From Blattamonas nauphoetae (taxonomy: Eukaryota > Preaxostyla > Oxymonadida): 64,000 bases of DNA. The stretch covers positions 62,001 to 126,000 of the forward strand of contig JARBJD010000042.1 of NCBI GenBank assembly GCA_033064195.1, in the 5' to 3' direction. The notes beneath the pieces are model-generated. The model did no database searches. It saw only the letters and a program-made list of their open reading frames with translations, and was not told the origin of the DNA. A program made the translations under genes and the position numbers. Of this stretch, positions 43,507 to 54,254 are shown one piece after another (position 1 is the first letter of the stretch; every line of letters starts with the position of its first letter).

Positions 43507-46500
43507 TTAGAGTTCGTCTTGTGAATTCTGGTGAGTTGAGCTTTGCTGTTTGATTTCAGAAAGAATGACAGTGCACCGCTGGAACACTGTTCGTCGACGA
43601 ATCACGATTGGAAGACCTGCCCAATATTCAATCAGCACGCCTCCATTTGTGCTTGTCCCCGAAGACTCCGAGAAGAGAGAATCCTCAAACAGAACACACG
43701 CGTGGGGAGAGTGGAGAGAGAAATGAATGAAAGAAGAGGGGAGGGATGCTGATTGGGAAGAAAGAAACTTGCATCGGACGATGTGGATTGCGCTGACAGA
43801 GTGAGAAGGGTGGGTGAAGACGGTGACATGAATAATCGATGTTTTGGATGAGCTTGGGATCATCCAACACTCTTCGAAAGTCGTGTCTTTCATCGACAGC
43901 TCGGTCTGTGTCGTGGATATCGCCACAAGCGATCCAGCTGATTCTGATTGTGTTCCACGCTGAGTATTTGTTGAGTGTGAGAATAAGCAGTCGAGGATTT
44001 GGCATTGGGACAACGGCGAGGATGAGGAGAAGACGAGCAGAGCGGAATTCTTGGTTGATGTTCGAGTGATCTCACTCTCAACAATCGAACAGAGAAGTGG
44101 CTTCGTCTCAGACACGGCAACGATCAGACCAACATCTTCAGACTGCTCAATTTGCGAAATGCGAACTTGTTCCAACGACAACGACCCACCAACAATCCAG
44201 CAGAGTCCCAGATCCACACTTTGCGTCGACGATTGCGAAACGAGAATGTTGGAAAAGAGGACAGTGCCAGATCCGAATATCAGCGAGACAGGACGAACAG
44301 CGGTCATCGAAGAAGCGAAGGTTGGGAGGAGGAGAGTCAGATCGGAGAGCGTCACACTTCCTTCCTCAACATTCACAACACCAGACCCATCCATGTCTTT
44401 CTCCAAGTCGTCCTCAACCACAAGTCGAGTCCTTCCGATGCCAGCTGTGATCAGCAGAGACTCACTCCCCACCCAAACACATCCTCCGAATCCAGCTTGG
44501 TCAATCAATGACACTGCAACTGTCTCTGACGAATCTTTGCGAATCAGTCCAACTTCGAATCCGATTGAGATTGTTCGACACGGGGCAGACTCGGCTCCGC
44601 ACGACGTCAGATCGTCGATTCCTCTGCCTCCAACAAACACGTTCGAAGAGACGGCAGGAGGGAACAGGATGTCGATGAGAGGGACCAGTTCAAGATAGTC
44701 CGAATCTGCGACCATCACTCCACTCCGATCCGACGAGCGAGACAATGTCCCTTCCCACGACGACACTTCGCTCGCCATCGTGTTCACACCTTTCAACAGA
44801 ATCCAAGTCGAGGTCGACTCGCTTCGGCAGTTCTCGAATGTCGTGTGGAGGATCTTGATCACAGTGGAGACGGAGATGTTCGCTTCGATCACACTTCCCA
44901 ATCCTGTCGAGCGAGAGATCGATCGGAAACGGCAGCCATCCACCAAAACATCACTCCACGACTCGATCAGAGCAACTCCAGAGAGAGACGCAGAAGAGAC
45001 ATTCACGTTCGTCAGCGAGAGAGGAGCAGTGGAGTGGATCAGCTGTGATGAGAACACGTTCCCTGCATCGGATGACACGAAGGAGAGAGAGGAGAGAGTG
45101 AGTGATCCTTCTGCGATGGCGAAGAGAGAGGCTGAGGAGAGAGCTGATGGGAGGCTGGTGACGAGTGATGACAATTCCAGCTTCACCTCGTCGGTCTCGA
45201 TTTCGAATAGTGCGTCCTCTCCAACCACTAGTTGTGACGATGCTGTGAGTCCAGAAATGATGGCAGAGAATGTGAAGGCGATCGTTGTGTTGATCTCGAC
45301 TCGTTCCTGAACAATCACTGTTGACGATCCAGACATGGGAAGTTTCGCGAGGGCAAAATGAAGAGAAAGACACCAAACAGAATGATATCCACATTTCGTG
45401 ATTTCATACCCGCTCTCATCAACTCCAATCGCTCCGATTCCAGGAATCAGATAGAACAGAAGAGAGGCATTCAGTGAAATGACATGGTCAACAGTCCACA
45501 GCCACTCATTCGACATTCCAGTTTCGTACGATCCAGTGAAGCGATCATCACCATACGCAATCCATTCGTCCAGATCGTTTCCTTCAATCCAAACAAATGC
45601 TCCTTCTGAGGTTGACGACGATGAGCTGGAATACTTCAGATTGTGGAGAGAGAAGGCGGGAATCTTTGACTGATCAGTGATTTTGGTGAATGAGATGAAG
45701 AATCCATTCGCATCTCCATTATTGGTTGTTACATCACTCAGCTCAACATCATCCACCTCCAACTCCATCCCTTCCACCATCTCGACCTCCAACACACTCC
45801 CATCTCCATCTGAACGTGCGATCTGATGGAACTTGGTCGATCTAAGTGAGAGAGAGCCAGCAGTGAAGTCGATGAGAGCGGTTGGGAGAGTGAAAGACGA
45901 GAAAGAGCAATCGCCAATGAGAACGACACTGGAGGCGAATGAGAGTGAGATGAAAGAAGTTCGAGACGATCCTGTCAAGGAGAGATCGAGGAGAGTTAGA
46001 GATATTTGGCCAACGGTGATGGAAGCTGCGGATGTCGATGTGATTGTCTGTTTCGAAGTGGTCGAGGTCAAAATCGTATCAGCAGTGATGGTCAATCCTT
46101 CCTCCAGTGCCATTGCAGAGTCAACGACGAACTTGCAGTTTGTGTTTCGTTGAGAAAGCGTTCTGTTGAACGACGAGCAGGGAAGTGATTCTCGTCCACA
46201 AAGAGCATGGTCTTCTCCATCAGCGTGGATGTGAGTCGATTGTGCAGCCGATGTGTGAGGATACCAGTAGAACAGAAGCGATCCGTCTGAGGATGTCAGA
46301 GTGTCAACTCCAAACCATTTCTTCTTCTCCAAGTTCGAATATGGCGATGTCTGTGGCGATGGTTTGAGAGAAGCGAGAGATGAGGAGAGGAATGTCACAA
46401 GATCAGCTGAAGTGATTGTGATCCAGTTCCCTTCGTTCTGAGTGCTCGAACATGTTTCAAAACTGATTGGTGCTGTCATCGAGAATGACCCACCATTCAA

Positions 46501-49449
46501 TGACATTGCCAACACACCTCCTCTCCCACTCGACGAACAGGATGAGAAGGTCGTGTTGTCGAAGGTGAGAGAGTTCCCCGAATTCAGAGAGGAGGAGAAG
46601 ATCGATCCATCCCCGTCTTTCACGAATGAGGAAAACGAGCATCCACTCACAACAATCCATCCACTTCCAGTGATCTCCAGAAGAGAAGATGAGCGCTCAA
46701 CGGATTGCCCGTCGAACGAGATGGATGTGAGTGTGAGTGTGAATGCTGAGATAGCGAGTCTGCCTCCAGTTCCAGTTGTGATCGACGCTGTTGCTTCATT
46801 CGGGCAGATTTCGATCGCATTTGTCGAAAACGAGAGATGTGTTGTGAGTGTGGTCGACGTTGCCACAATCAGCTTGTGCGAACCTGCTCCTGACAGATGA
46901 GATGCTCCCACCTCGAGTGATTTGCATTCCCATTCCGATCGTCCACATCCATCCTCATCTCGTCCCTCCGAGCTCGAATGGATTGTCACATGTCTGAAGG
47001 GAAGGAGATAGTACAGAAGAGTCATCGAACGATATTTCGACCCTTCCAGCTCTGACTTGTCTGTCCCCCACAACAAGTTGTCGTCGGTTGGTGTGGCCAG
47101 CGAGGACACTGTCGACAGCCAGTTTGCTCTTTCGAGGAGGGTGAGGAAGGACGATCCCTCCACAAACACCCACTGCCCTTTCTGCCCAGATCCACAGGTG
47201 CACGAGGTGAATGTTGAATTGACCACGAGGGATGAGGGAGGAACTCCAGCTGCACATGACACAGAAATCGCACCTCCATTCCCACCCGATGAGCAAGAAG
47301 AGAAAACACAATCTTCCACAGACAGTGTTGAATCGGTTGTGAGCGTCGCAAGAACAACTCCTCCATTTCCAGCTGAGCTCAGAGAGGTGAACATGGTCGA
47401 GGAGATTGATGTGTGTTGAGCGGCTGAGCCATCCATCACAAGGAAGGATCTACCAGATCCACTCGTCTGAGCAAAATTCGAGAAGGTTGATTGAGACACG
47501 ACGAGTGACGACTCCCCAGTCATTCTGATGAAACAGAAAGAGCCAACAGGAAGCGAGTCGAGTGTAATCTTGTCGACGATGAGCGAGGCTGTGGAGAGAG
47601 AAATGAAGTCTGTGCTCAGAGTCGTCGTGTTTGGAGTGATCTGAATGTTCTCGATGATCACTTTCCCGTTTCCTGAGAATGCTCCGAAGCTGACTGCTTT
47701 GGCTGAAAAGTCGAACTTCCGCCGCGACAGGAAGAGCGTGGTGGCGCGGCTGAACTGAACGTACGGCGAAGGGCTGTCGACATCTGCTTTGTATGTATCT
47801 TTAAACGACTGATCTGCATTCACTGAACCATAAATAATGACATTTGCGGTTTCGAGAGGAGTGATAGGAGTGTCAGACTGGGCAGATGAAGGGTAGAAGA
47901 TTTGTTCTGCGTTGACAGCTGGGAAGAGGACCTGTTCTGTCTGTCGCCAGAAGGGAAAGCCAATATCACTTGAAATTGTGCCGTTGCAGGTCGTGGCGGT
48001 AAAAGTACCATCTTCGAACTTGTTTGCATACATCGAAAGAGACTTTGGAACGTCCGTTAACACCTCCAGAGTGCTGCGGCATTTTTCGGGATGGGTATGA
48101 GTATTGCCCTTAAAAAGGTTGTGGCTGATCTCTCCTTCGTGCACACAAACGGTTAAGCACGCTCTTTCTGACGCTTCATTGTTTTCGAAGCAGTTTCCTG
48201 AAAAGACTTGAGATAAAATGGAGAAGTCGGTGGTGACTGTTGGTTCACGTTCCGCAACACCACCAGTGCAATTATTGCTGCAGAACGAGAGAGTATTCTC
48301 GTGTGGATGGAACCCAGCCGCTGCCCCAAGGTAACTTCGTGAATCTTTAAACAATGTGTCGGAGATGGACGATGCAACATCGATGAGGAAGACGGCTCCA
48401 CCTGCACCACTCATCATAGAACAACTGCATGACGTGAAAGATGAATGTGTGATTGTGATTTTTTGACCGGCTTGATCTGAAAAGATCGCGCCGCCCCAGC
48501 CTGTTGACGATTCGCAGTTTTTGAAGTGGCAATTGTGGAAGAGGACATCGGCTTCTGAAGGAAGGATTTGGGATCCATAGTCTCCCTCGGGGTATGTGTA
48601 AACGGTGTTGGAGCGATCGGTGTTGGCGAAGGAGTTGTTTGTGAAGAGGAACGAACCAGGGCCGTTGATGGGCGAGGTGATTGTTCCGTCATGCACAGAA
48701 TGCACTGACTCTGTTCTGCATCCAATTATTCGTGTTTTTCCGACGGTGTTGATGAGTAGCCGAGTTTTCACGTTGGTTGGAATAGAAATGTTTGAAAACG
48801 AACTCCAAGTAATCTGAGTCGATGGAGTGCATAAAGAGGCGACCAGTGGCTCAGAAGACCCCAAAATACCGTTGTTGAGGGACGATGAGGCCAATATCAC
48901 GGACCCAGAGTTGTCTTCGCTCCGAACAAGACTAACAATCGTTGAATGTGATGTCCGGTGCTTGAATGTGATAGAGGAGAGAGCGACATGGGAGTTAAGC
49001 GAGATGACGAGGGATTCCGAGATGTGACTTGCTATCGTTACGAATTCGAGATGAATGATGGAATTCACAGCGCGTGCAACTTCCTTGTGTGGCATCAGGG
49101 TTGCGGACTCGATGATCAGGGTTGTATTGGAGACTTGGAACATTTCTTGAGGAATGACATCGATTGGGGAAATCAGCTGGCTGTTCTTCGCTCCTACGAT
49201 TTGAAGTGGTGACAGCACATCAATGCAACCACATGTGTAAATCTGTTCGTTCAAAAACATGGGTGTTGATCTCTGGATGTTCGTTGTCTGTTCCAAAATG
49301 ATATTTAGACTTGGAGCAGAGTGAACGAAAGCAAAATCCTCATATTGATTTGTGGATGAAGTGTTTGCTTGCGACTCAACGAATGTTTGTGCGTGTAGTT
49401 GGTGTGAAATGAATGAGGAAAAAAGCTTGATAAGGACGAGAAAGTGCAT
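43507..49449 (-). CDS. Secreted beta-helix protein, 1980 residues, ending QDEL (copy A)
   Basis: A complete single-exon frame from ATG 49447-49449 with signal peptide MHFLVLIKLFSSFISHQLHA to a TAA at 43507. The whole protein is Ser/Thr-rich beta-helix. Cysteine-pair modules start near residues 833 (CGRSEWECKS), 1083 (CGRESLPCSS), 1350 (CGYHSVWCLS) and 1613 (CGAESAPCRT). Unlike the receptors it has no transmembrane helix and no kinase-like tail. The last residues are NSQDEL, resembling an ER-retrieval signal. So it is predicted to be a soluble luminal or secreted protein. It is tandemly followed by a truncated copy (49643-54254), and a 495-bp tract is identical between them. Confidence 0.85.
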   Translation of the reverse strand: MHFLVLIKLFSSFISHQLHAQTFVESQANTSSTNQYEDFAFVHSAPSLNIILEQTTNIQRSTPMFLNEQIYTCGCIDVLSPLQIVGAKNSQLISPIDVIPQEMFQVSNTTLIIESATLMPHKEVARAVNSIIHLEFVTIASHISESLVISLNSHVALSSITFKHRTSHSTIVSLVRSEDNSGSVILASSSLNNGILGSSEPLVASLCTPSTQITWSSFSNISIPTNVKTRLLINTVGKTRIIGCRTESVHSVHDGTITSPINGPGSFLFTNNSFANTDRSNTVYTYPEGDYGSQILPSEADVLFHNCHFKNCESSTGWGGAIFSDQAGQKITITHSSFTSCSCSMMSGAGGAVFLIDVASSISDTLFKDSRSYLGAAAGFHPHENTLSFCSNNCTGGVAEREPTVTTDFSILSQVFSGNCFENNEASERACLTVCVHEGEISHNLFKGNTHTHPEKCRSTLEVLTDVPKSLSMYANKFEDGTFTATTCNGTISSDIGFPFWRQTEQVLFPAVNAEQIFYPSSAQSDTPITPLETANVIIYGSVNADQSFKDTYKADVDSPSPYVQFSRATTLFLSRRKFDFSAKAVSFGAFSGNGKVIIENIQITPNTTTLSTDFISLSTASLIVDKITLDSLPVGSFCFIRMTGESSLVVSQSTFSNFAQTSGSGRSFLVMDGSAAQHTSISSTMFTSLSSAGNGGVVLATLTTDSTLSVEDCVFSSCSSGGNGGAISVSCAAGVPPSSLVVNSTFTSCTCGSGQKGQWVFVEGSSFLTLLERANWLSTVSSLATPTDDNLLWGTDKSELEGSKYRSMTLLYYLLPFRHVTIHSSSEGRDEDGCGRSEWECKSLEVGASHLSGAGSHKLIVATSTTLTTHLSFSTNAIEICPNEATASITTGTGGRLAISAFTLTLTSISFDGQSVERSSSLLEITGSGWIVVSGCSFSSFVKDGDGSIFSSSLNSGNSLTFDNTTFSSCSSSGRGGVLAMSLNGGSFSMTAPISFETCSSTQNEGNWITITSADLVTFLSSSLASLKPSPQTSPYSNLEKKKWFGVDTLTSSDGSLLFYWYPHTSAAQSTHIHADGEDHALCGRESLPCSSFNRTLSQRNTNCKFVVDSAMALEEGLTITADTILTSTTSKQTITSTSAASITVGQISLTLLDLSLTGSSRTSFISLSFASSVVLIGDCSFSSFTLPTALIDFTAGSLSLRSTKFHQIARSDGDGSVLEVEMVEGMELEVDDVELSDVTTNNGDANGFFISFTKITDQSKIPAFSLHNLKYSSSSSSTSEGAFVWIEGNDLDEWIAYGDDRFTGSYETGMSNEWLWTVDHVISLNASLLFYLIPGIGAIGVDESGYEITKCGYHSVWCLSLHFALAKLPMSGSSTVIVQERVEINTTIAFTFSAIISGLTASSQLVVGEDALFEIETDEVKLELSSLVTSLPSALSSASLFAIAEGSLTLSSLSFVSSDAGNVFSSQLIHSTAPLSLTNVNVSSASLSGVALIESWSDVLVDGCRFRSISRSTGLGSVIEANISVSTVIKILHTTFENCRSESTSTWILLKGVNTMASEVSSWEGTLSRSSDRSGVMVADSDYLELVPLIDILFPPAVSSNVFVGGRGIDDLTSCGAESAPCRTISIGFEVGLIRKDSSETVAVSLIDQAGFGGCVWVGSESLLITAGIGRTRLVVEDDLEKDMDGSGVVNVEEGSVTLSDLTLLLPTFASSMTAVRPVSLIFGSGTVLFSNILVSQSSTQSVDLGLCWIVGGSLSLEQVRISQIEQSEDVGLIVAVSETKPLLCSIVESEITRTSTKNSALLVFSSSSPLSQCQILDCLFSHSTNTQRGTQSESAGSLVAISTTQTELSMKDTTFEECWMIPSSSKTSIIHVTVFTHPSHSVSAIHIVRCKFLSSQSASLPSSFIHFSLHSPHACVLFEDSLFSESSGTSTNGGVLIEYWAGLPIVIRRRTVFQRCTVILSEIKQQSSTHQNSQDEL
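45886..46380 (-). repeat. Tract identical to 52013-52507
   Basis: Reading both copies line by line over 495 bp I found no difference, with a constant offset of 6127. The surrounding paralogous sequence differs every few tens of bases. Mismatches begin sharply at both edges. Confidence 0.85.
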
Positions 49450-49642
49450 CGTTGAAAAATGTTCCTCGGATCCAGAAAAAAAACCGAAGTGAGGGATGAT
49501 CTTCCACTACAAAGATGGTGTGATTACTTTTCAAGAGGTTATCCAGATATTGTGCCACAATCACAACAAAAAATGATCACACGAAATGAAAAGTGAATTC
49601 AGATAGTGATACGTCAACCGAAATAGCACAGAAAGAAAAAAA
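49450..49642. other. Spacer between the tandem beta-helix copies
   Basis: The side next to copy B (from about 49576) is homologous to the 3' flank of copy A (about 43443-43506), including ACACGAAATGAAAA and AAATAGCACAGAAAGA. So the duplication unit includes about 65 bp of 3' flank. The rest should hold the promoter of copy A. Confidence 0.55.
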
Positions 49643-52600
49643 TCAGAGTTCGTCATGTAAATTCTTGTGATTCGAGCTTTGTGCTTGGATTTCAGAAAGA
49701 ATGACAGTGCAGCGCTTGAACACTGTTCGTCGACGAATCACGATTGGAAGACCTGTCCCATATTCAATCAGCACGCCTCCATTTGTGTTCGTCTTGGAAG
49801 ATTCAAAGAAGAGAGAGTCCTCAAACAGAACACACGCGTGGGGAGAGTGGAGAGAGAAGAGGATGAAAGAAGAAGGGAGGGATGCTGATTGGGAAGAAAG
49901 AAACTTGCATCGGATGACGCGGACTGTGCTGACAGAGTGAGAAGGGTGGGTGAAAACGGTGACATGAAGAATCGACGCTGCGGATGAACTTGGGATCATC
50001 CAACACTCTTCGAAAGTCGTGTCTTCCATCGACAGATCGGCCTGTTTCGTGGAGATCGTCAGAAGCGATCCAGCTGATTCTGATTGCGTCCTACGCTGAG
50101 TATTTGTTGAGTGTGAGAATAAGCAGTCGAGGATTTGGCAGTGAGACAACGGCGAGGATGAGGAGAAGACGAGGAGAGCGGAATTCGTGGTTGATGTCCG
50201 AGTGATCTCACTCTCAACAATCGAACAGAGAAGTGGCTTCGTCTCAGACACGGCAACGATCAGACAAACATCTTCAGACATCTCAATTTGCGAAATGCGA
50301 ATCTGTTCCAACGACAACGACCCACCAACAATCCAGCAGAGTCCCAGATCCACACTTTGCGTCGACGATTGCGAAACGAGAATGTTGGAAAAGAGGACAG
50401 TGCCAGATCCGAAGATCAGCGAGACAGGACGAACAGCGGTCGTCGGAGAAGCGAAGGTTGGGAGGAGGAGAGTCAGATCGGAGAGCGTCACACTTCCTTC
50501 CTCAACATTCACAACACCAGATCCATCCATGTCTTTCTCCAAGTCGTCCTCAACCACAAGTCGAGGCCTTCCGATGACAGCTGTGATCAGCAGAGACTCA
50601 CTCCCAACCCAAACACATCTTCCGATCCCAGCTTGGTCAATCAAGGACACTGCTACTGTTTCTGACGAATCTTTGCGAATCAGTCCAACTTCGAATCCGA
50701 ACGAGATCGTTCGACACGGGGCAGACTCGTCTCCACACGACGTCAGATCGTCGATTCCTCTGCCTCCGACAAACACGTTCGAGACGGCAGGAGGGAAGAG
50801 GATGTCGATGAGCGAATAAAGATTTGATTCGTCCGAATCTGCGACCATCACTCCATTCCGATCCGACGATCGAGACAATGTCCCTTCCCACGACGACACT
50901 TCGCTCGCCATCGTGTTCACTCCTTTCAACAGAATCCAAGTCGAGGTCGACTCGCTTCGGCAGTTCTCGAATGTCGTGTGGAGGATCTTGATGACAGTGG
51001 AGACGGAGATGTTCGCTTCGATCACACTTCCCAATCCTGTCGAGCGAGAGATCGATCGGAAACGGCAGCCATCCACCAAAACATCACTCCACGACTCGAT
51101 CAGAGCAACTCCGGAAAGAGAGACAGAAGAGACATTCACATTTGTCAGAGAGATTGGAGCAGTGGAGTGGATCAGCTGAGACGAGAGCACGTTCGCTGTA
51201 TTGGATGACACGAAGGAGAGAGAGGAGAGAGTGAGAGATCCACTCGTTACACAGAACACAGGCTGTGTTCGTCCTTCCGTCTCAATCTCAAACAGAAGAC
51301 TTTCAAACTGAACCGTGTCCCCTGTCTCTTCACGCAGGCATCCCGACGAGGACAGCACAATCGACGACATCACAGGCAATCCCTTCACCGTCACTCCTCC
51401 CATCTCAACTGAATTCTCGACTGACACTTCACGCATCACGTGAAGTGTGGTTGTCAGAACTGTCGATGCTCGATTCAGAGAATGCTCGAGTGATCGACAC
51501 CAAACGGAGTTGTGCCCACATTTCTCCAAATCAAGTCCTTCAGTCGCAACTCCAATCGCCCCACTCCCAGCAATCAGATAGAACAGAAGAGAGACATTGA
51601 GTGAAGTGGCGTGGTCAACAGTCCACAGCCACTCATTCGACATTCCAGTGTCGTACGATCCAGTGAAGCGAGCATCACCATACGCAATCCATTCGTCCAG
51701 ATCGTTTCCTTCAATCCAAACAAATGCTCCTTCTGAGTTTGACGACGATGAGCTGGAATACTTCAGATTGTGGAGAGAGAAGGCGGGGATCGTTGAGTGA
51801 TCAGTGATTTTGATGAAAGAAATGAAGAATCCATTCGCTGCTCCATTCTGTGTCGTCACATCACTCAGCTCAACATCATCCACCTCCAACTCCATCCCTT
51901 CGATCATCTCGACCTCCAACACACTTCCATCTCCATCTGAACGTGCGATCTGATGGAACTTGGTTGAGGAGAGTGAGAGAGAGCCAGCAGTGAAGTCGAT
52001 GAGTGCGGCTGAGAGAGTGAAAGACGAGAAAGAGCAATCGCCAATGAGAACGACACTGGAGGCGAATGAGAGTGAGATGAAAGAAGTTCGAGACGATCCT
52101 GTCAAGGAGAGATCGAGGAGAGTTAGAGATATTTGGCCAACGGTGATGGAAGCTGCGGATGTCGATGTGATTGTCTGTTTCGAAGTGGTCGAGGTCAAAA
52201 TCGTATCAGCAGTGATGGTCAATCCTTCCTCCAGTGCCATTGCAGAGTCAACGACGAACTTGCAGTTTGTGTTTCGTTGAGAAAGCGTTCTGTTGAACGA
52301 CGAGCAGGGAAGTGATTCTCGTCCACAAAGAGCATGGTCTTCTCCATCAGCGTGGATGTGAGTCGATTGTGCAGCCGATGTGTGAGGATACCAGTAGAAC
52401 AGAAGCGATCCGTCTGAGGATGTCAGAGTGTCAACTCCAAACCATTTCTTCTTCTCCAAGTTCGAATATGGCGATGTCTGTGGCGATGGTTTGAGAGAAG
52501 CGAGAGAAGAGGCGAGGAATGACACAAGATCAGCTGAAGTGATTGAGATCCAGTCACCTTCGTTCTGACTGCTCGAACATGAGACGAACGAACATCCGGA

Positions 52601-54254
52601 CACTTCCAGTCCACCTCCAACATCCCCAGAAATCACAGATCCTTTCACAGTTGATGAGAATCCAGTGAATGAACATTCAGACAGCGACAGTGAACCAACT
52701 CCACTCAGAACGAACAAGGTGTCATCGAACGATTCTGATGCGTTCACAAACGCCAACGATGACACAGTCAACGATCCTCCACAAATCCATAAATACTTTC
52801 CTGATCCCACGGACAAAGTCTCAACTTCGCCCGTTGATGTCATCGTGACTGTTTTGTCGGTCGTGGTGATGGTGGCATCAAGAGACACTCCTCCTCGCAC
52901 AAGAAGTCTTCCATCCGTCTCGCCATGCTTCTTCACAAAAGAATATCCAGTGGAGAGTGAGGAGCAGGGGAGGAACGAGTGACCACAAAGCGAGTGAGTG
53001 ATCGCAGACGATTCATCAACTGTCAGGTCCCCTCCATCGTAGCTGAACACCACAAACAACAGCGACCCAATCGCAGACACAACTCCGCTCGACTTCTCTC
53101 CAAACTCGATTCTGTTCATTTCTGATGAGCTGAAGAATCCTGCGTCGTTCGCTGGTTTCAGAGGCAGAACTGATGCAAAAATGTGTTTCAGTGTTGGTCT
53201 TTGGGTTGGAAGAGATACAACATAAACGTTCTGTCCCAGTTTCCCGGATCCACACAAATTCGCCTCGTCAGTCCCAGCTTCCCCGAATGACACTGATGAA
53301 AGAACCAAATTGGACGGAGTTGTCAGATCGCAGACGTCAACAGCAATCACTCCTCCATTTCCAGCTGACTTGCACTTCTCAAAAGTACAGTCGGAAATCT
53401 CAAGTTTCGCTGTTGATCCAAGCACTCCTGAGAGAACCGATCCATCGTTGAAAGTGTTTGAGAACGACGAGAACGAACAGCTGTTTAGGATGAGTGATCC
53501 CGAAGAGGAGAGCGAGAGGAAGGGAGCCGTTCGAGAAGAACCAATTAAAGAGAGATCGAGGAGAGTGAAAGAGTTTTGGCCAATGGCGATGGAAGCAGCG
53601 GATGTCGTTGTGATCGTCTGTTTGGAAGCGGTTGAGGTCAGGATTGTGTCAGCAGTGATGGTCAATCCTTCCTTCAGTGTCATTGCAGTGTCAATCATGA
53701 ATTTGTTGTTTGCGTTTGGATGAGAAAGCGTTCTGTTGAATGACGAGCAGGGGAGTGATTCTCGTCCACAAAGAGCATGGTCTTCTCCATCAGCGTGGAT
53801 GTGAGTCGATTGTTCAGCCGATGTGTGAGGATACCAGTAGAACAGAAGCGACCCTTCTGATGACGTCAACGTGTCAACTCCAAACCATTTCTTCTTTTCC
53901 AAGCTCGAATATGGCGATGTCTGTGGCGATGGTTTGAGAGAAGCGAGAGAAGAGGAGAGGAATAACACAAGATCAGCTGAAGAGATTGAGATCCAGTCAC
54001 CTTTGTCTAGAGTGCTCGAACATGTTTCAAAACTGATTGGTGTTGTCATCGAGAACGATCCACCATTCAATATCACTGTCAACGCGCCTCCTATCCCACT
54101 CGACGAGCATTTCAAAAAGCGAGTGGAGATGATGCTGAGAGAGTTCCCCGAATTCAGAGAGGAGGAGAAGATCGATCCATCCCCTTCCAGTGATCTCCAG
54201 AAGAGAAGATGAGCGCTCAACGGATTGCCCGTCGAACGAGAGAGATGTGAGTGT
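49643..54254 (-). pseudogene. 5'-truncated tandem copy of the beta-helix gene, ending HDEL (copy B)
   Basis: Homologous to the C-terminal 60% of copy A but lacking any signal peptide or upstream gene body; similarity begins abruptly at about 54254. The first codons (SFDGQSVERSSSLLEITG) are out of frame with the long 1525-codon frame. Copy A carries about 50 extra bases there, between two ATCCATCC repeats; copy B has lost them. After that the frame is open to TGA at 49643. Copy B also carries an extra block (about 52.6-53.5 kb, with CGHSFLPCSS) absent from A, so the module containing CGRESLPCSS occurs twice. The C-terminus reads KNLHDEL. Without promoter and signal sequence it is unlikely to make a secreted protein. 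Confidence 0.8.
52013..52507 (-). repeat. Tract identical to 45886-46380
   Basis: Second member of the 495-bp identical pair, inside the second CGRESLPCSS module of copy B. The first such module in copy B (about 53.7-54.0 kb) is clearly more diverged. Confidence 0.85.

Noticed and set aside
44051-44698. Forward frames of 119-215 codons, repeated at 50187-50819
   Set aside because: Their presence in both places only reflects the tandem duplication of the reverse-strand beta-helix gene.
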